Source: Paenibacillus athensensis
GTDB taxonomy: Bacteria > Bacillota > Bacilli > Paenibacillales > NBRC-103111
Direction of reading: 5' to 3'
Length of the DNA stretch: 64,000 nt
Assembly: GCF_004514475.2 (NCBI RefSeq)
Contig: NZ_MYFO02000001.1
Location: 62,001 to 126,000, forward strand
The translations under genes were made by a program, and so were the position numbers. A model generated the notes under the pieces. That model did not search any database. It saw nothing but the letters and a program-made list of their open reading frames with translations, and had not been told where the DNA came from. Each line of letters opens with the position of its first letter. The stretch's first letter is position 1. Shown one piece after another: positions 16,681 to 25,140 of this stretch.

Positions 16681-17685
16681 ATGTTTCCGGTTCTGGGATT
16701 GCAATACACGCGCGTCGATGCCGAGTTTCTGGATTGCGTATCGGATAATTTGGCGGTTTTGCTCGATTTTCGACAGGTTGCCGACCTGCGGTCGCCGTTT
16801 GCGTGCGAATGGCATTTTGAATTTCGCGACAGTTGGACGGAAGCGATGCCGCTACTGGCCCGCCGCTCTGTAGAGGAGCGGATTCAAGCGTTCACCGGCA
16901 GGCGTGTAGAGCGAACGGCGCTTGCGCCGCACAGCTATCGGGAGGAGCTGGCCGCGTGTCTGGCGCGCGGCGAACCGGCTCTGCTGCTCGGCGACGCCTA
17001 TTACATGCCCTGGCTGCCATATTTCGGCCGCGAGCATCAGGAGCATTCGTTTGTGATCGATGGTATCGATCCCAGCGGCGCTTTGCTGCATATTGTCGAT
17101 GCCTATGAGAACCAGACGGAGTGGGGTGGCGTGAAGCCGCTTGCGACTTATGTGCCGGCAGCGGCGCTGGAGCGGATCGTGTGGGGGCTGGCCAATAGCA
17201 ATGCCGGCACACTGCTGACGTTGTCCGAGCCCGACGTGGGGTGGCGTGAGCCGGATCTGGGCGCGTTGCTGCGAGGCAATGCCGAGGCAGTGGCGGCAAG
17301 CGCGGCTGCAGGCATGTACCGGCAGTTCGCCGAATACTGCTTGGCGCGGCTGGACAGCGAGGAGACGGCGGTACAGCTGGTGCTGGCTTGCTGGTTCGCA
17401 ACCCGCGCCCGCTCGCTGCATCGGCTGTGGCTGAGCGATCTGGAGGCGCAGCGGCCCGAGCTGCTGCCGTCCGGCTTTGCTGCTGCGTTCTACAGTGAGG
17501 TGGAGGCACCCTGGCGCAAGGTCAGCGAATTCGCTTACCTGATGCTGCGCCGGGTCAAGCTGGGCAAGACGCCGCCTGCGACCAGCCTCGCCTTGCTGGC
17601 TGAAACCGTCGCTCCGGCCGAAGCGCGGCTCGCGGACGCACTGTTGGCCCATCTCGGGCAGTCCCGCGTACAGGAGGTGGGTTGA
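16681..17685 (+). CDS. BtrH-like acyltransferase-fold protein, copy 1
   Basis: 334 residues, first gene of the cluster, no signal peptide. It has the pattern of the butirosin biosynthesis protein H N-terminal family: an early Cys (EFLDCVSDNLAVLL, Cys19), then a central GDAYYMPWLPYF and a conserved EHSFVIDGID segment. In butirosin biosynthesis BtrH moves the acyl-ACP-borne side chain onto the aminoglycoside. Here it probably acts on one of the three carrier proteins of this cluster. The ribosome binding site is GCGAGGTGG. The next gene starts 2 nt after its stop. Two further, divergent copies occur at 29639 and 34712. Confidence 0.68.
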   Translation: MFPVLGLQYTRVDAEFLDCVSDNLAVLLDFRQVADLRSPFACEWHFEFRDSWTEAMPLLARRSVEERIQAFTGRRVERTALAPHSYREELAACLARGEPALLLGDAYYMPWLPYFGREHQEHSFVIDGIDPSGALLHIVDAYENQTEWGGVKPLATYVPAAALERIVWGLANSNAGTLLTLSEPDVGWREPDLGALLRGNAEAVAASAAAGMYRQFAEYCLARLDSEETAVQLVLACWFATRARSLHRLWLSDLEAQRPELLPSGFAAAFYSEVEAPWRKVSEFAYLMLRRVKLGKTPPATSLALLAETVAPAEARLADALLAHLGQSRVQEVG

Positions 17686-17686
17686 C

Positions 17687-19300
17687 GTGCTGTTGATTCA
17701 CGAACGGTTTGCCGCCGCTGCAGCTACTTACCCCGAGCGGCCAGCGATTGTGCAGGAGGGCGAGCGCTGGACGTACCGCGAAGCGGCGGCGCGGGTGGAG
17801 ACGCTGGCCGGCCTGCTGGCGTCGCGGCTGGCTCCCGGCGCCAAGGTGGCGCTGAACCTGCCGAAATCGCCGCTGATGATCGCGCTGATGCTTGCTTGCC
17901 TGCGCGCTGGCCTTGCCTACGTGCCGCTCGATCCGGCCAGCCCGCTGGCCCGCCGCCGCTTCATCGTCGAAGACGCCGGCTGCGGCGCGCTGATCGCCGA
18001 TGCGCCAAGCGCGTCCGACTGGGCCGGCGCCGGCCTGCCCGGCAGCGTCTGGCTGGCGAAGGCCGAGCAGCTAATGGCGCTCGCTGCTTTGGCCGGCCAG
18101 GGCGCTTTTGCGCCCGCCGCAGCGGGAGCGCTCGCTGAAGCGGCTGCCTTGGCTGCCGCCGCTCCCGCCGCCGCCGCGCCGGACCTGGACCAACGCCGTG
18201 CGGAGCCGGATGATCTCGCCTATATTTTGTACACGTCCGGCTCCACCGGCGTGCCCAAAGGCGTGATGATCACGCACCGCAACGCAGCGGCGTTCGTCGA
18301 TTGGGCCAGCGGCTATTTCGACATCGGCCCGGAGGATCGCGTAGCTGTACACGCGCCGCTCCACTTCGATCTGCCGGTGCTCGATATTTACGTTGGCCTC
18401 GGCAAAGGCGCAGCGCTGTATCCCGTGCCGGGCGCAACGGCGCTGTTCCCGCAGGCGCTGCTGCTGTTTTTGCAGACCAGCCGCATCACCGTGCTGTATG
18501 CCGTCCCGTCGGCGCTGATCGCGTTGCTGAACAAAAGCCGGCTCCAGCAAGAGCCGCTAACCGGGCTGCGGCTGCTCCTGTACGCCGGCGAAGCGTTCCC
18601 GGTCGAACCGCTCAGACGGCTGACCGCGCTCTTGCCGTCCGCTGCCGTCTACAACCTGTACGGCCCGGTCGAGACGAACGTCATCACCGCTTGCCGGGTA
18701 ACGGCCGAGCATTTGGTGCTGCCGCACATTCCAATCGGCGAGCCGGTGGCTCACGCCGCCATCGCGCTGCTCGACGAGCGGGGCGAGCCGATCGTCGAGC
18801 CGGGCCGCGCCGGGGAGCTGATCGCCGGGGGAGCGAGCGTATTTCCCGGCTACATTAACCGGCCCGACATTACGCTGGCGACGCGCATTCCGGCAGGCGC
18901 AATTGCCGGGATGGATACGGAAGCGTACCGCACCGGCGATTACGCCCATTGGGACGAAGCGGGCTGTCTGCATTTTCACGGACGCCGGGATACGCTGATC
19001 AAGACGCGCGGCTTTCGCGTCGATCTCGGCGACGTCGAAGCGGCGATTGTGGCGCACGAAGCGGTGGAGGAAGCGGCCGTGCTGGCCCAGCCGCATGAGG
19101 AATATACGAATGTGCTGCACGCGTTTGTCGTGGTTCGCGCGGGACAAGCGCTCGGCGAGGCCGAGCTGCTCTCGTATTTGCGCAGCCGCCTGAGCTCGTA
19201 CATGGTGCCGGGACGGATCTGTTTTTTGCCGGAGCTGCCGAAAACAAGCACGGGGAAAATATCGCGCCGCTCGATTCAGGAGCAGCTGGCCTACGGCTGA
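17687..19300 (+). CDS. Stand-alone NRPS-type adenylation enzyme
   Basis: 537 residues starting at GTG behind CAGGAGGTGG. It shows the core motifs of amino acid adenylation domains: A3 YTSGSTGVPKGVMITH, A5 YNLYGPVETN, A7 YRTGDYAHW, A8 HGRRDTLIKTRGFRVDLGDVE and A10 LPKTSTGKISRR. The FDLPVLDIYVGL segment resembles DltA-like and other free-standing ligases that load an amino acid on a separate carrier protein. No fused carrier or condensation domain is present. The gene sits directly before a carrier protein (19319) and is the counterpart, by position and type, of VinM-like enzymes that add an amino acid to a beta-aminoacyl-ACP. Substrate not predictable by eye. Confidence 0.87.
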   Translation: MLLIHERFAAAAATYPERPAIVQEGERWTYREAAARVETLAGLLASRLAPGAKVALNLPKSPLMIALMLACLRAGLAYVPLDPASPLARRRFIVEDAGCGALIADAPSASDWAGAGLPGSVWLAKAEQLMALAALAGQGAFAPAAAGALAEAAALAAAAPAAAAPDLDQRRAEPDDLAYILYTSGSTGVPKGVMITHRNAAAFVDWASGYFDIGPEDRVAVHAPLHFDLPVLDIYVGLGKGAALYPVPGATALFPQALLLFLQTSRITVLYAVPSALIALLNKSRLQQEPLTGLRLLLYAGEAFPVEPLRRLTALLPSAAVYNLYGPVETNVITACRVTAEHLVLPHIPIGEPVAHAAIALLDERGEPIVEPGRAGELIAGGASVFPGYINRPDITLATRIPAGAIAGMDTEAYRTGDYAHWDEAGCLHFHGRRDTLIKTRGFRVDLGDVEAAIVAHEAVEEAAVLAQPHEEYTNVLHAFVVVRAGQALGEAELLSYLRSRLSSYMVPGRICFLPELPKTSTGKISRRSIQEQLAYG

Positions 19301-19318
19301 GGAAGGGAGAGCATAACC

Positions 19319-19585
19319 ATGAAGTTGGAACAACTGCGGTCTGCTGTGCGGGACGCCGTCCAAGACGTGTTCGGCCTGCCGGAGCCGCCGGAGGACGCAA
19401 CAAGCCTGCCCACGCTGCCGGGCTTCGATTCGCTGCTGATCGCCCGCTTGCTGGAGGAGCTGGAAAGTCGGCTTGGCACGGACCTCGATCCGCAATATCT
19501 CGTGCCGGAGGTGTTTGCGACTCCGATGGCGCTGGCGGCGGCGTTCGAACAACATTTTCTGATGAATAGCAGGAGGTCGGGATGA
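19319..19585 (+). CDS. Acyl carrier protein 1
   Basis: 88 residues with the phosphopantetheine attachment motif PGFDSLLI (Ser38) and an acidic helical profile typical of discrete carrier proteins. It sits between the two adenylating enzymes; its 3' end overlaps the second one (ATG at 19582). It is likely the carrier for an activated amino acid. The preceding gene ends 18 nt upstream. Confidence 0.85.
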   Translation: MKLEQLRSAVRDAVQDVFGLPEPPEDATSLPTLPGFDSLLIARLLEELESRLGTDLDPQYLVPEVFATPMALAAAFEQHFLMNSRRSG

Positions 19586-21078
19586 TTCCATTATTTCATA
19601 ACGGACTGGATGAGGCAGCGGCGCGCGTGCCGGACAAAATCGCCGTATTTACCGATGAAGCGTCGATCACCTATGCGGAGCTGGCCGAGCAAAGCAAGCG
19701 CGTGGCGGCTTGGCTGCATGGCTGGGGGCTGCAGCGCGGAGAGCGGGTAGCGGTGCTTTTGCCCAACGGCATCGAGACGATAGTAACCGATATGGCCGTT
19801 TCGCGGCTCGGCGGCATTTTCGTCAATATTCATTGGGACACGAAATCGTACAATCTGGATCATATTTTGCGAGACAGTGCGCCAACGCTGATTTTATCGA
19901 CGCGCGAGCGGGCCGCGCAGGAGCGGCTGGAGCGGTACGCCGAGGTGCTGACGCTGGAGGCGCATTGGGACGAAGCGCTCGCTTGCGTCGAGCCGGTTCC
20001 GGCATTTCCGGGCATTTCGCACGATCCGGTGTGTCTGATTTACACCTCGGGCAGCACGGGACGTCCCAAGGCAGTGGTCTGCGGTCAGCAAAATATGGCC
20101 TTTGCCGCTTGGGCGATCCAGCAGCGCATCGGCATGCGCGAATCGGACGTCATCGGCAACGTATTTCCGCTTTCGTTCGATTACGGGCTCTACCAGGTAC
20201 TGCTTTCCTTTCAGGTCGGCGCGACGATGGCGCTGGGCAGCCAAGAGGACGCCGGTCCTCTCTTGATCAAAAAACTCGCCGCCTGGGGCGTTACCGGCCT
20301 GCCGGTGCTGCCGAATCTCGCGCATACGCTCATCCGAATGGGCAAACGCGCCGTCGACGGCTTGCCCAAGCTGCGGTTCATTACGAATTCCGGCGGGCAT
20401 CTGCCGCATTCCTACATTGAAGATATGCAGGCGCTGTTCCCCGGCTGCGAGGTATTCGTCATGTTCGGGCTGACGGAGTGCAAGCGCGTGTCGATCATGC
20501 CGCCGGAGGAGTACAAGCTCAAGCCGGAAGCCGTCGGCCGGGCGCTGCCCAATACGGAATGCATCATTATCGACGAGGAGGGCAACCGGCTGCCGCCCGG
20601 TGAAAAGGGCGAGCTGATCGTGCGCGGACCGCATGTGATGCTTGGCTACTGGCGCGCGCCGGAGCTGACGGCCAAGCGATACCGCATGTGGGGCGAGGGG
20701 CTGGAGCGAACGCTGTTCACGGGTGATCTGTGCAGCATGGATGAAGACGGCTACTTGTATTTTCACGGGCGTTTTGACGATATGTTTAAGCAAAAAGGGT
20801 TCCGCGTCAGCGTGCTTGAGGTCGAGGAAGCTGCGTTTACGATTGCAGGCGTCCGCCAGGCAGCGCTGCTCCCGCCCACAGAAAAGTCAGGGCCGATCCT
20901 GTTCGTAGGCGCGAATCTCGATGCCGACGACGTATTCGATCAGCTCAAGGAACGGCTGGAGGATTACAAGCTGCCCGCCAAAGTGATCGTGCTGGACGAA
21001 CTGCCGGCGACGCCAAACGGCAAGACCGACAAAAAAGGGCTGCAAATCGCCTATGCGGAGGAGTTGAGCGTACGGTGA
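19582..21078 (+). CDS. AMP-dependent acyl/aminoacyl ligase (VinN-like role proposed)
   Basis: 498 residues of the ANL adenylating superfamily: P-loop CLIYTSGSTGRPKAV, FGLTECKRVS, hinge YLYFHGRFDDMFKQKGFRV and the catalytic Lys in ATPNGKTDKKG. It is only distantly like the 17687 enzyme and closer to acyl-CoA/aryl-ACP ligases. It overlaps carrier protein 1 by 4 nt and the decarboxylase gene downstream by 4 nt. In vicenistatin-type pathways a ligase of this kind (VinN) loads 3-methylaspartate on a carrier for decarboxylation. The glutamate mutase genes in this cluster make that role attractive, but it is an inference. Confidence 0.87.
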   Translation: MIPLFHNGLDEAAARVPDKIAVFTDEASITYAELAEQSKRVAAWLHGWGLQRGERVAVLLPNGIETIVTDMAVSRLGGIFVNIHWDTKSYNLDHILRDSAPTLILSTRERAAQERLERYAEVLTLEAHWDEALACVEPVPAFPGISHDPVCLIYTSGSTGRPKAVVCGQQNMAFAAWAIQQRIGMRESDVIGNVFPLSFDYGLYQVLLSFQVGATMALGSQEDAGPLLIKKLAAWGVTGLPVLPNLAHTLIRMGKRAVDGLPKLRFITNSGGHLPHSYIEDMQALFPGCEVFVMFGLTECKRVSIMPPEEYKLKPEAVGRALPNTECIIIDEEGNRLPPGEKGELIVRGPHVMLGYWRAPELTAKRYRMWGEGLERTLFTGDLCSMDEDGYLYFHGRFDDMFKQKGFRVSVLEVEEAAFTIAGVRQAALLPPTEKSGPILFVGANLDADDVFDQLKERLEDYKLPAKVIVLDELPATPNGKTDKKGLQIAYAEELSVR

Positions 21079-22514
21079 GCGGCACAACATGGATCGAAAC
21101 ATTCGGCAGCCCGCTGTACGTATACGAGCTGGCGCGCGTGCGGGAAGCGCATGAAGCGCTGCGCCGGGCGCTGCCCGAGCCATCGGTCGTCTATTATTCG
21201 CTGAAGGCGAATCCGCACGAGGCGCTGGTCCAAACGCTCGTCGGACTCGGCTGCCACGCCGAGGTATCGTCGACGGGCGAGCTGCGCGCGGCGCTGGACA
21301 GCGGCTGTCTGCCACAGCACGTGCTTTATACCGGGCCGGGCAAGACCACGGCGGAGATCGCCTTTGCCCTGCGGCAAGGCGTGATCCAATTCTCCGTCGA
21401 TTCGCGCCACGATATGGACAAGGTGCTGGAGGAAGCGAGCCGTCAGCGGCGGCAGGTGCGGCTTGTGCTGCGGATCAACCCGGACGAGCCGGTGCCCGAT
21501 CTGCCGCTGACGATGACCGGCGTGCCGTCGCAGTTCGGCTTTGACGCCAGCCTGCTGCTGGAGGAGGGCGGGGCGGCGCAGCTGGACCCCGGTCCGTGGG
21601 GCGCGATCGTCGGCTTTCATATCTATATGGGCACGAATCTGACGACGCCGGAATCGCTCTTGCGCATGTATGCCAAGACGATTGAGCTGGCGCACCGGCT
21701 CGCTGCAGCGCTGCGGATCGAGCTGGAGCTATTGGACCTTGGCGGCGGCTTCGGGCATCCGTTTATCAAGGAGGGAGCGCCATACGATTTCTCCGCGATC
21801 CGCGGGCCGCTCGAAGCGAATCTGGAGGCGTATTTCCCCCAATGGCGGCAGGGCCGTCCGGCCGTGGCTTTCGAATCGGGGCGTTACCTGGTTGGCGCAG
21901 CGGGTACGCTGTACAGCACCGTGCAGGATGTGAAAATGAGCAAGGGACAGCAGTTCGTAATTCTCGATGCCGGTATTCATCATTTGGGCGGCATGTCCGG
22001 TCTGGGGCGGCTGACGCGCATCAGCGCAGGTCTGGTCAAGGTATCCGGCGACAGGACCGGCGCGGAGACGGCGACTGCGGTTGCCGGAGCGACGGGATGG
22101 ACAGGACCGGGGGGAGCGGCGCGATTGCCAAGGCCGGCGCCAGGCACCGCGCAGCCGTCCGCATCCGAGGCGATGCCCAAGCGGCAGCAGCTGGCAGCTG
22201 CGGGCAGCCCGGCGCTGCACGCAGAGCCGCCGCAGGAGTCGGCAGCGGAGGTGGCCGGCATGCTGGCCCATGTGGTCGGCCCGCTTTGTACGCCGCTTGA
22301 CTATTTGGCGCGCAACGAGCGCGTACCGCTGCTGGAGCCCGGCGATATCGTCGCTGTGCCCAATGCTGGCGCTTATGGCTTGACCGCGAGCCTGATCGGA
22401 TTTTTGAGTCGGGAGACGCCCTGCGAGCTGGTTGTTGATGAAAAAGGAGAGCTGTCATGCTCGCAGCTGACGCTGCGGCGCGTGAAGGAGGAGGTGAGAT
22501 CATATGCTAGATGA
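21075..22514 (+). CDS. PLP-dependent decarboxylase, DAP/Orn group III fold (BtrK/VinO-like)
   Basis: 479 residues. The alanine-racemase-like barrel has the PLP lysine in YYSLKANPH (Lys44), the FHIYMGTN histidine and the LDLGGGFG glycine loop. The C-terminal part has GPLCTPLDYL (Cys405) and PGDIVAVPNAGAYGLTAS, like diaminopimelate decarboxylase and BtrK. BtrK and VinO decarboxylate carrier-bound Glu and 3-methylaspartate respectively. The gene is flanked and overlapped by ligase and carrier protein genes, which fits an ACP-bound substrate. Residues of about 322-395 form an Ala/Gly/Pro-rich insertion with no counterpart I recall in the family. Confidence 0.85.
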   Translation: MSGTTWIETFGSPLYVYELARVREAHEALRRALPEPSVVYYSLKANPHEALVQTLVGLGCHAEVSSTGELRAALDSGCLPQHVLYTGPGKTTAEIAFALRQGVIQFSVDSRHDMDKVLEEASRQRRQVRLVLRINPDEPVPDLPLTMTGVPSQFGFDASLLLEEGGAAQLDPGPWGAIVGFHIYMGTNLTTPESLLRMYAKTIELAHRLAAALRIELELLDLGGGFGHPFIKEGAPYDFSAIRGPLEANLEAYFPQWRQGRPAVAFESGRYLVGAAGTLYSTVQDVKMSKGQQFVILDAGIHHLGGMSGLGRLTRISAGLVKVSGDRTGAETATAVAGATGWTGPGGAARLPRPAPGTAQPSASEAMPKRQQLAAAGSPALHAEPPQESAAEVAGMLAHVVGPLCTPLDYLARNERVPLLEPGDIVAVPNAGAYGLTASLIGFLSRETPCELVVDEKGELSCSQLTLRRVKEEVRSYAR

Positions 22515-22752
22515 ACAATTTGCCGCCGTGCTTCGCCGGCATCTGAAATATTTGAAGCCGACGCAGGAGCTTAAAGGCAGCGACGACTTGAAGGCACTAG
22601 GCCTCGACTCGATGGCTTCGATCGACCTGCTGCTTGATTTGGAAGAGGCGTTAGGCATCATGCTGCCGGATACGATGCTGACCGAAAATACGTTCTCGAC
22701 AGCCGACGCTCTGTGGGCGCTGCTCTCGGAGATGACAAGCCAAACGGCATAA
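22504..22752 (+). CDS. Acyl carrier protein 2
   Basis: 82 residues with LGLDSMASIDLLLDLEE (Ser36 as phosphopantetheine site). It overlaps the decarboxylase gene by 11 nt, behind AAGGAGGAGG, so the two are co-translated. Likely carrier of the substrate of the decarboxylase or of the following flavoenzyme. Confidence 0.87.
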   Translation: MLDEQFAAVLRRHLKYLKPTQELKGSDDLKALGLDSMASIDLLLDLEEALGIMLPDTMLTENTFSTADALWALLSEMTSQTA

Positions 22753-22766
22753 GGGGTGAAGCCTGT

Positions 22767-23963
22767 ATGAACATGAGCGTTGCCAGCAAGCTTGATCCGG
22801 CGCGAATCGCTGCCGAAATTGCGCCCCGGCTGGCCGAAAAGGCAGCCGAGACTGATCGGCTCGGCGTGTTTCCCGAACAAAGCTTCCAGCTTTTGCGGGA
22901 CACCGGCCTGATGGGCATTCTTGTGCCGCAGGAATACGGCGGCTTCGGCGTTTCAATGTCCGAATATTCCGAAATTGCGCAAATATTGGCCGGTAGCTGC
23001 TTGTCGACAGCGATGGTGTGGGCGATGCATTCCCAGCAATCGGCCGTCGTGGCCCATTTCGGTTCCGAGGGGTTGCGTCGCCGGGTATTGCCGCGCGTTG
23101 CCGCCGGTACGATGTTCATCGCTTCGGTGACGTCCGAGCACCAGAAGGGGGGGCATCTGTTCACGGCGTTGTCTGCGCTCGATCAGGAGGAGGAGCATTT
23201 CGTGCTCGACCGCGAAGCGCCCACGGTAACGGGTGGCGCGCAGGGCGACGGCTATCTGATCAGCATGCGCGCCGGTACGGACAATCCGTTGTCCGACGTC
23301 GTGCTGATCTTCGCCGACCGCGAGCAGCTGGACATTCAGCAGCGATCGGGCTGGAGCTCGATGGGAATGAAAGGTACGCAGACGATTGGCATGTCGCTCA
23401 AGGGCGTTTTGCCGCCCGATCAGCTGCTGCAAAGCGAAGGCGGGTTTACGCAAATGGCCGTTAGCACGCTGGTGCCGATCGGGCATATTGCCTGGTCGTC
23501 GTGTTGGCTGGGAGCAGCGAAGGCGGCGTATCGGCAGCTGCTGGATATTTTTCGCAATCCGGCCACGCGCAAGGGCTATAACCTTAGCTCAGAGCTGTTC
23601 GCCGAACGGCTGTCGCGTATCCGGCTGAATCTCGATACCGTCAGTGCCTACCTGGCGCGCGTCGTTGCTGAATACGACGACATGCGCGCGCGCTGCAGCG
23701 TGGAGTCTGCGGAGTTTCACGCCGCTTGGTTCAATATTCACATCAACAATTTGAAGGTGCTGGCTTCGGAAACGCTGTTTACCGCAGTTGATCAAATGGT
23801 CCAGCTCGGCGGCTTGCGCTTTGGCTATGCGCACAATCCGGCGATTCCGCTGGAGCGGACGTTCCGCGATTTGCGCTCGGCCCGGCTCATGTATGGCAAT
23901 GATCGCTTGCTGGTGGCGAACGGCAAGCTGGCGTTGACCGACCGGGAGGTCCGGTTGACGTGA
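22767..23963 (+). CDS. Acyl-CoA dehydrogenase-fold flavoenzyme
   Basis: 398 residues, start ATG 22767 behind AAGGGGTG. It has the acyl-CoA dehydrogenase layout: an N-terminal helical part (GLMGILVPQEYGGFGVSMSEY), MFIASVTSEH in the middle beta-domain, and a helical C-terminus (QMVQLGGLRFGYAHNPAIPLERTFRDLRSARLMYG). The family includes true alpha,beta-dehydrogenases and group D flavin monooxygenases; the catalytic Glu of classic dehydrogenases is not obvious, so either reaction is possible. Being next to carrier protein 2 suggests an ACP-bound substrate. Confidence 0.82.
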   Translation: MNMSVASKLDPARIAAEIAPRLAEKAAETDRLGVFPEQSFQLLRDTGLMGILVPQEYGGFGVSMSEYSEIAQILAGSCLSTAMVWAMHSQQSAVVAHFGSEGLRRRVLPRVAAGTMFIASVTSEHQKGGHLFTALSALDQEEEHFVLDREAPTVTGGAQGDGYLISMRAGTDNPLSDVVLIFADREQLDIQQRSGWSSMGMKGTQTIGMSLKGVLPPDQLLQSEGGFTQMAVSTLVPIGHIAWSSCWLGAAKAAYRQLLDIFRNPATRKGYNLSSELFAERLSRIRLNLDTVSAYLARVVAEYDDMRARCSVESAEFHAAWFNIHINNLKVLASETLFTAVDQMVQLGGLRFGYAHNPAIPLERTFRDLRSARLMYGNDRLLVANGKLALTDREVRLT

Positions 23964-24071
23964 ACAAGTACGGCCGGCATCGCGTTCCGGGATTCGCACG
24001 CGATGCGGAACAAGCGGGGCTCCCGCTGCAAGGCGCAGCGGAGCCGACATCGCAGGCAGGGAGGATGCAGG

Positions 24072-25118
24072 ATGAAGGAGCTTCGATTTTTTACCGTCTG
24101 TCCGTTCCATACCGCTTCGTTTGGGATGGGCGAAAGCATCGCGCCCTCCGAATATGTCGCCGCAGTCCGGGCGCAGGCGGCATGGGCCGACCACAACGGC
24201 ATGTACGGCATGGTCATCTACAATTTTCACAGCTCGCTGGACCCGTGGCTGACAGCAGCGGAAATTCTCCGCAGCACGGCGCAATTGCGGCCGATGGTGG
24301 CGGTGCAGCCGTTCCACAGCCATCCCTATACCGTCGCCCGGCAAATCGCTACCGCTTGTTATATGCACGGACGGGGCATCGACCTGAACGTCGTCGTCGG
24401 GGCCACGCCATCGGAGGTGGCGATGCTGGGCGATACGGCGCTGGGACCGGACAAGCACGGGCGGCTGCGCGAGTTTTGCGAGATTATCCGCAGCCTGCTC
24501 GTTGGCGAAGCGTCTTGCGACGGCGAATTTTATCGCGTGTCCGCGCTGAGCCTGTCGCCGCCAATTCCCGCGGAAGCGAACGTCAGCTTGTACGTTCCCG
24601 GCTCGTCGGAGCAGTCGGCGGCCACCGTAAAGGCCGTGGCGGATTCGTCGCTGCTGATGGCCAAGCCGCTGGAGCGGCTGCGCGAGGAGCTGGCCCGGCT
24701 GGATCGGCCCGGTTTGCGGCAAGCGATGATCGTCGGCATTGTGGCCCGCGAGACAGAAGCCGCAGCTTGGGAAGCGGCACGCCGGATGTACGGCGACAAC
24801 CGCAAATCGCGGCTGGCCTCGCGAATGTTCGTCACCCGCTCCGATTCGGGCCAGCATATGAGCAATTTGCAGCTCGCCCAGGAAGCGGACGTCTATGACG
24901 ACATTCTCTGGTATGGCGCGCCAAAGACCGGCATTGATGCGCCCAAGCTTGTCGGCTCGTATGAGCAAGTGCGCAATGCGCTGGAGCGCTATATCGCTGC
25001 CGGCATTACCGACATCGTGCTGGATCTGCCGGAGGAGCCCGGCGACGAATACGAGCATATGCTGGAAGCGGTTCGTCCGCTGATGAACAAAGCCGCCGCC
25101 CTGATTGCCCGGGCGTAA
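24072..25118 (+). CDS. Luciferase-like (LLM class) flavin-dependent monooxygenase
   Basis: 348 residues of the bacterial luciferase/SsuD family: MKELRFFTVCPFHT start, a middle segment with GRGIDLNVVVGATPSE, DKHGRLREFCEI and a C-terminal SYEQVRNALERYIAAGITDIVLD. ATG 24072 is chosen for the GGGAGG site shortly upstream; an earlier in-frame GTG/ATG exists from 24003. BtrO, which hydroxylates the carrier-bound side chain of butirosin, belongs to this family, so hydroxylation of a carrier-bound aminoacyl group is a reasonable guess. No flavin reductase (BtrV-like) gene is seen in the cluster. Confidence 0.87.
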   Translation: MKELRFFTVCPFHTASFGMGESIAPSEYVAAVRAQAAWADHNGMYGMVIYNFHSSLDPWLTAAEILRSTAQLRPMVAVQPFHSHPYTVARQIATACYMHGRGIDLNVVVGATPSEVAMLGDTALGPDKHGRLREFCEIIRSLLVGEASCDGEFYRVSALSLSPPIPAEANVSLYVPGSSEQSAATVKAVADSSLLMAKPLERLREELARLDRPGLRQAMIVGIVARETEAAAWEAARRMYGDNRKSRLASRMFVTRSDSGQHMSNLQLAQEADVYDDILWYGAPKTGIDAPKLVGSYEQVRNALERYIAAGITDIVLDLPEEPGDEYEHMLEAVRPLMNKAAALIARA

Positions 25119-25140
25119 AGCGGCAGGAGGGGAGAAGACT

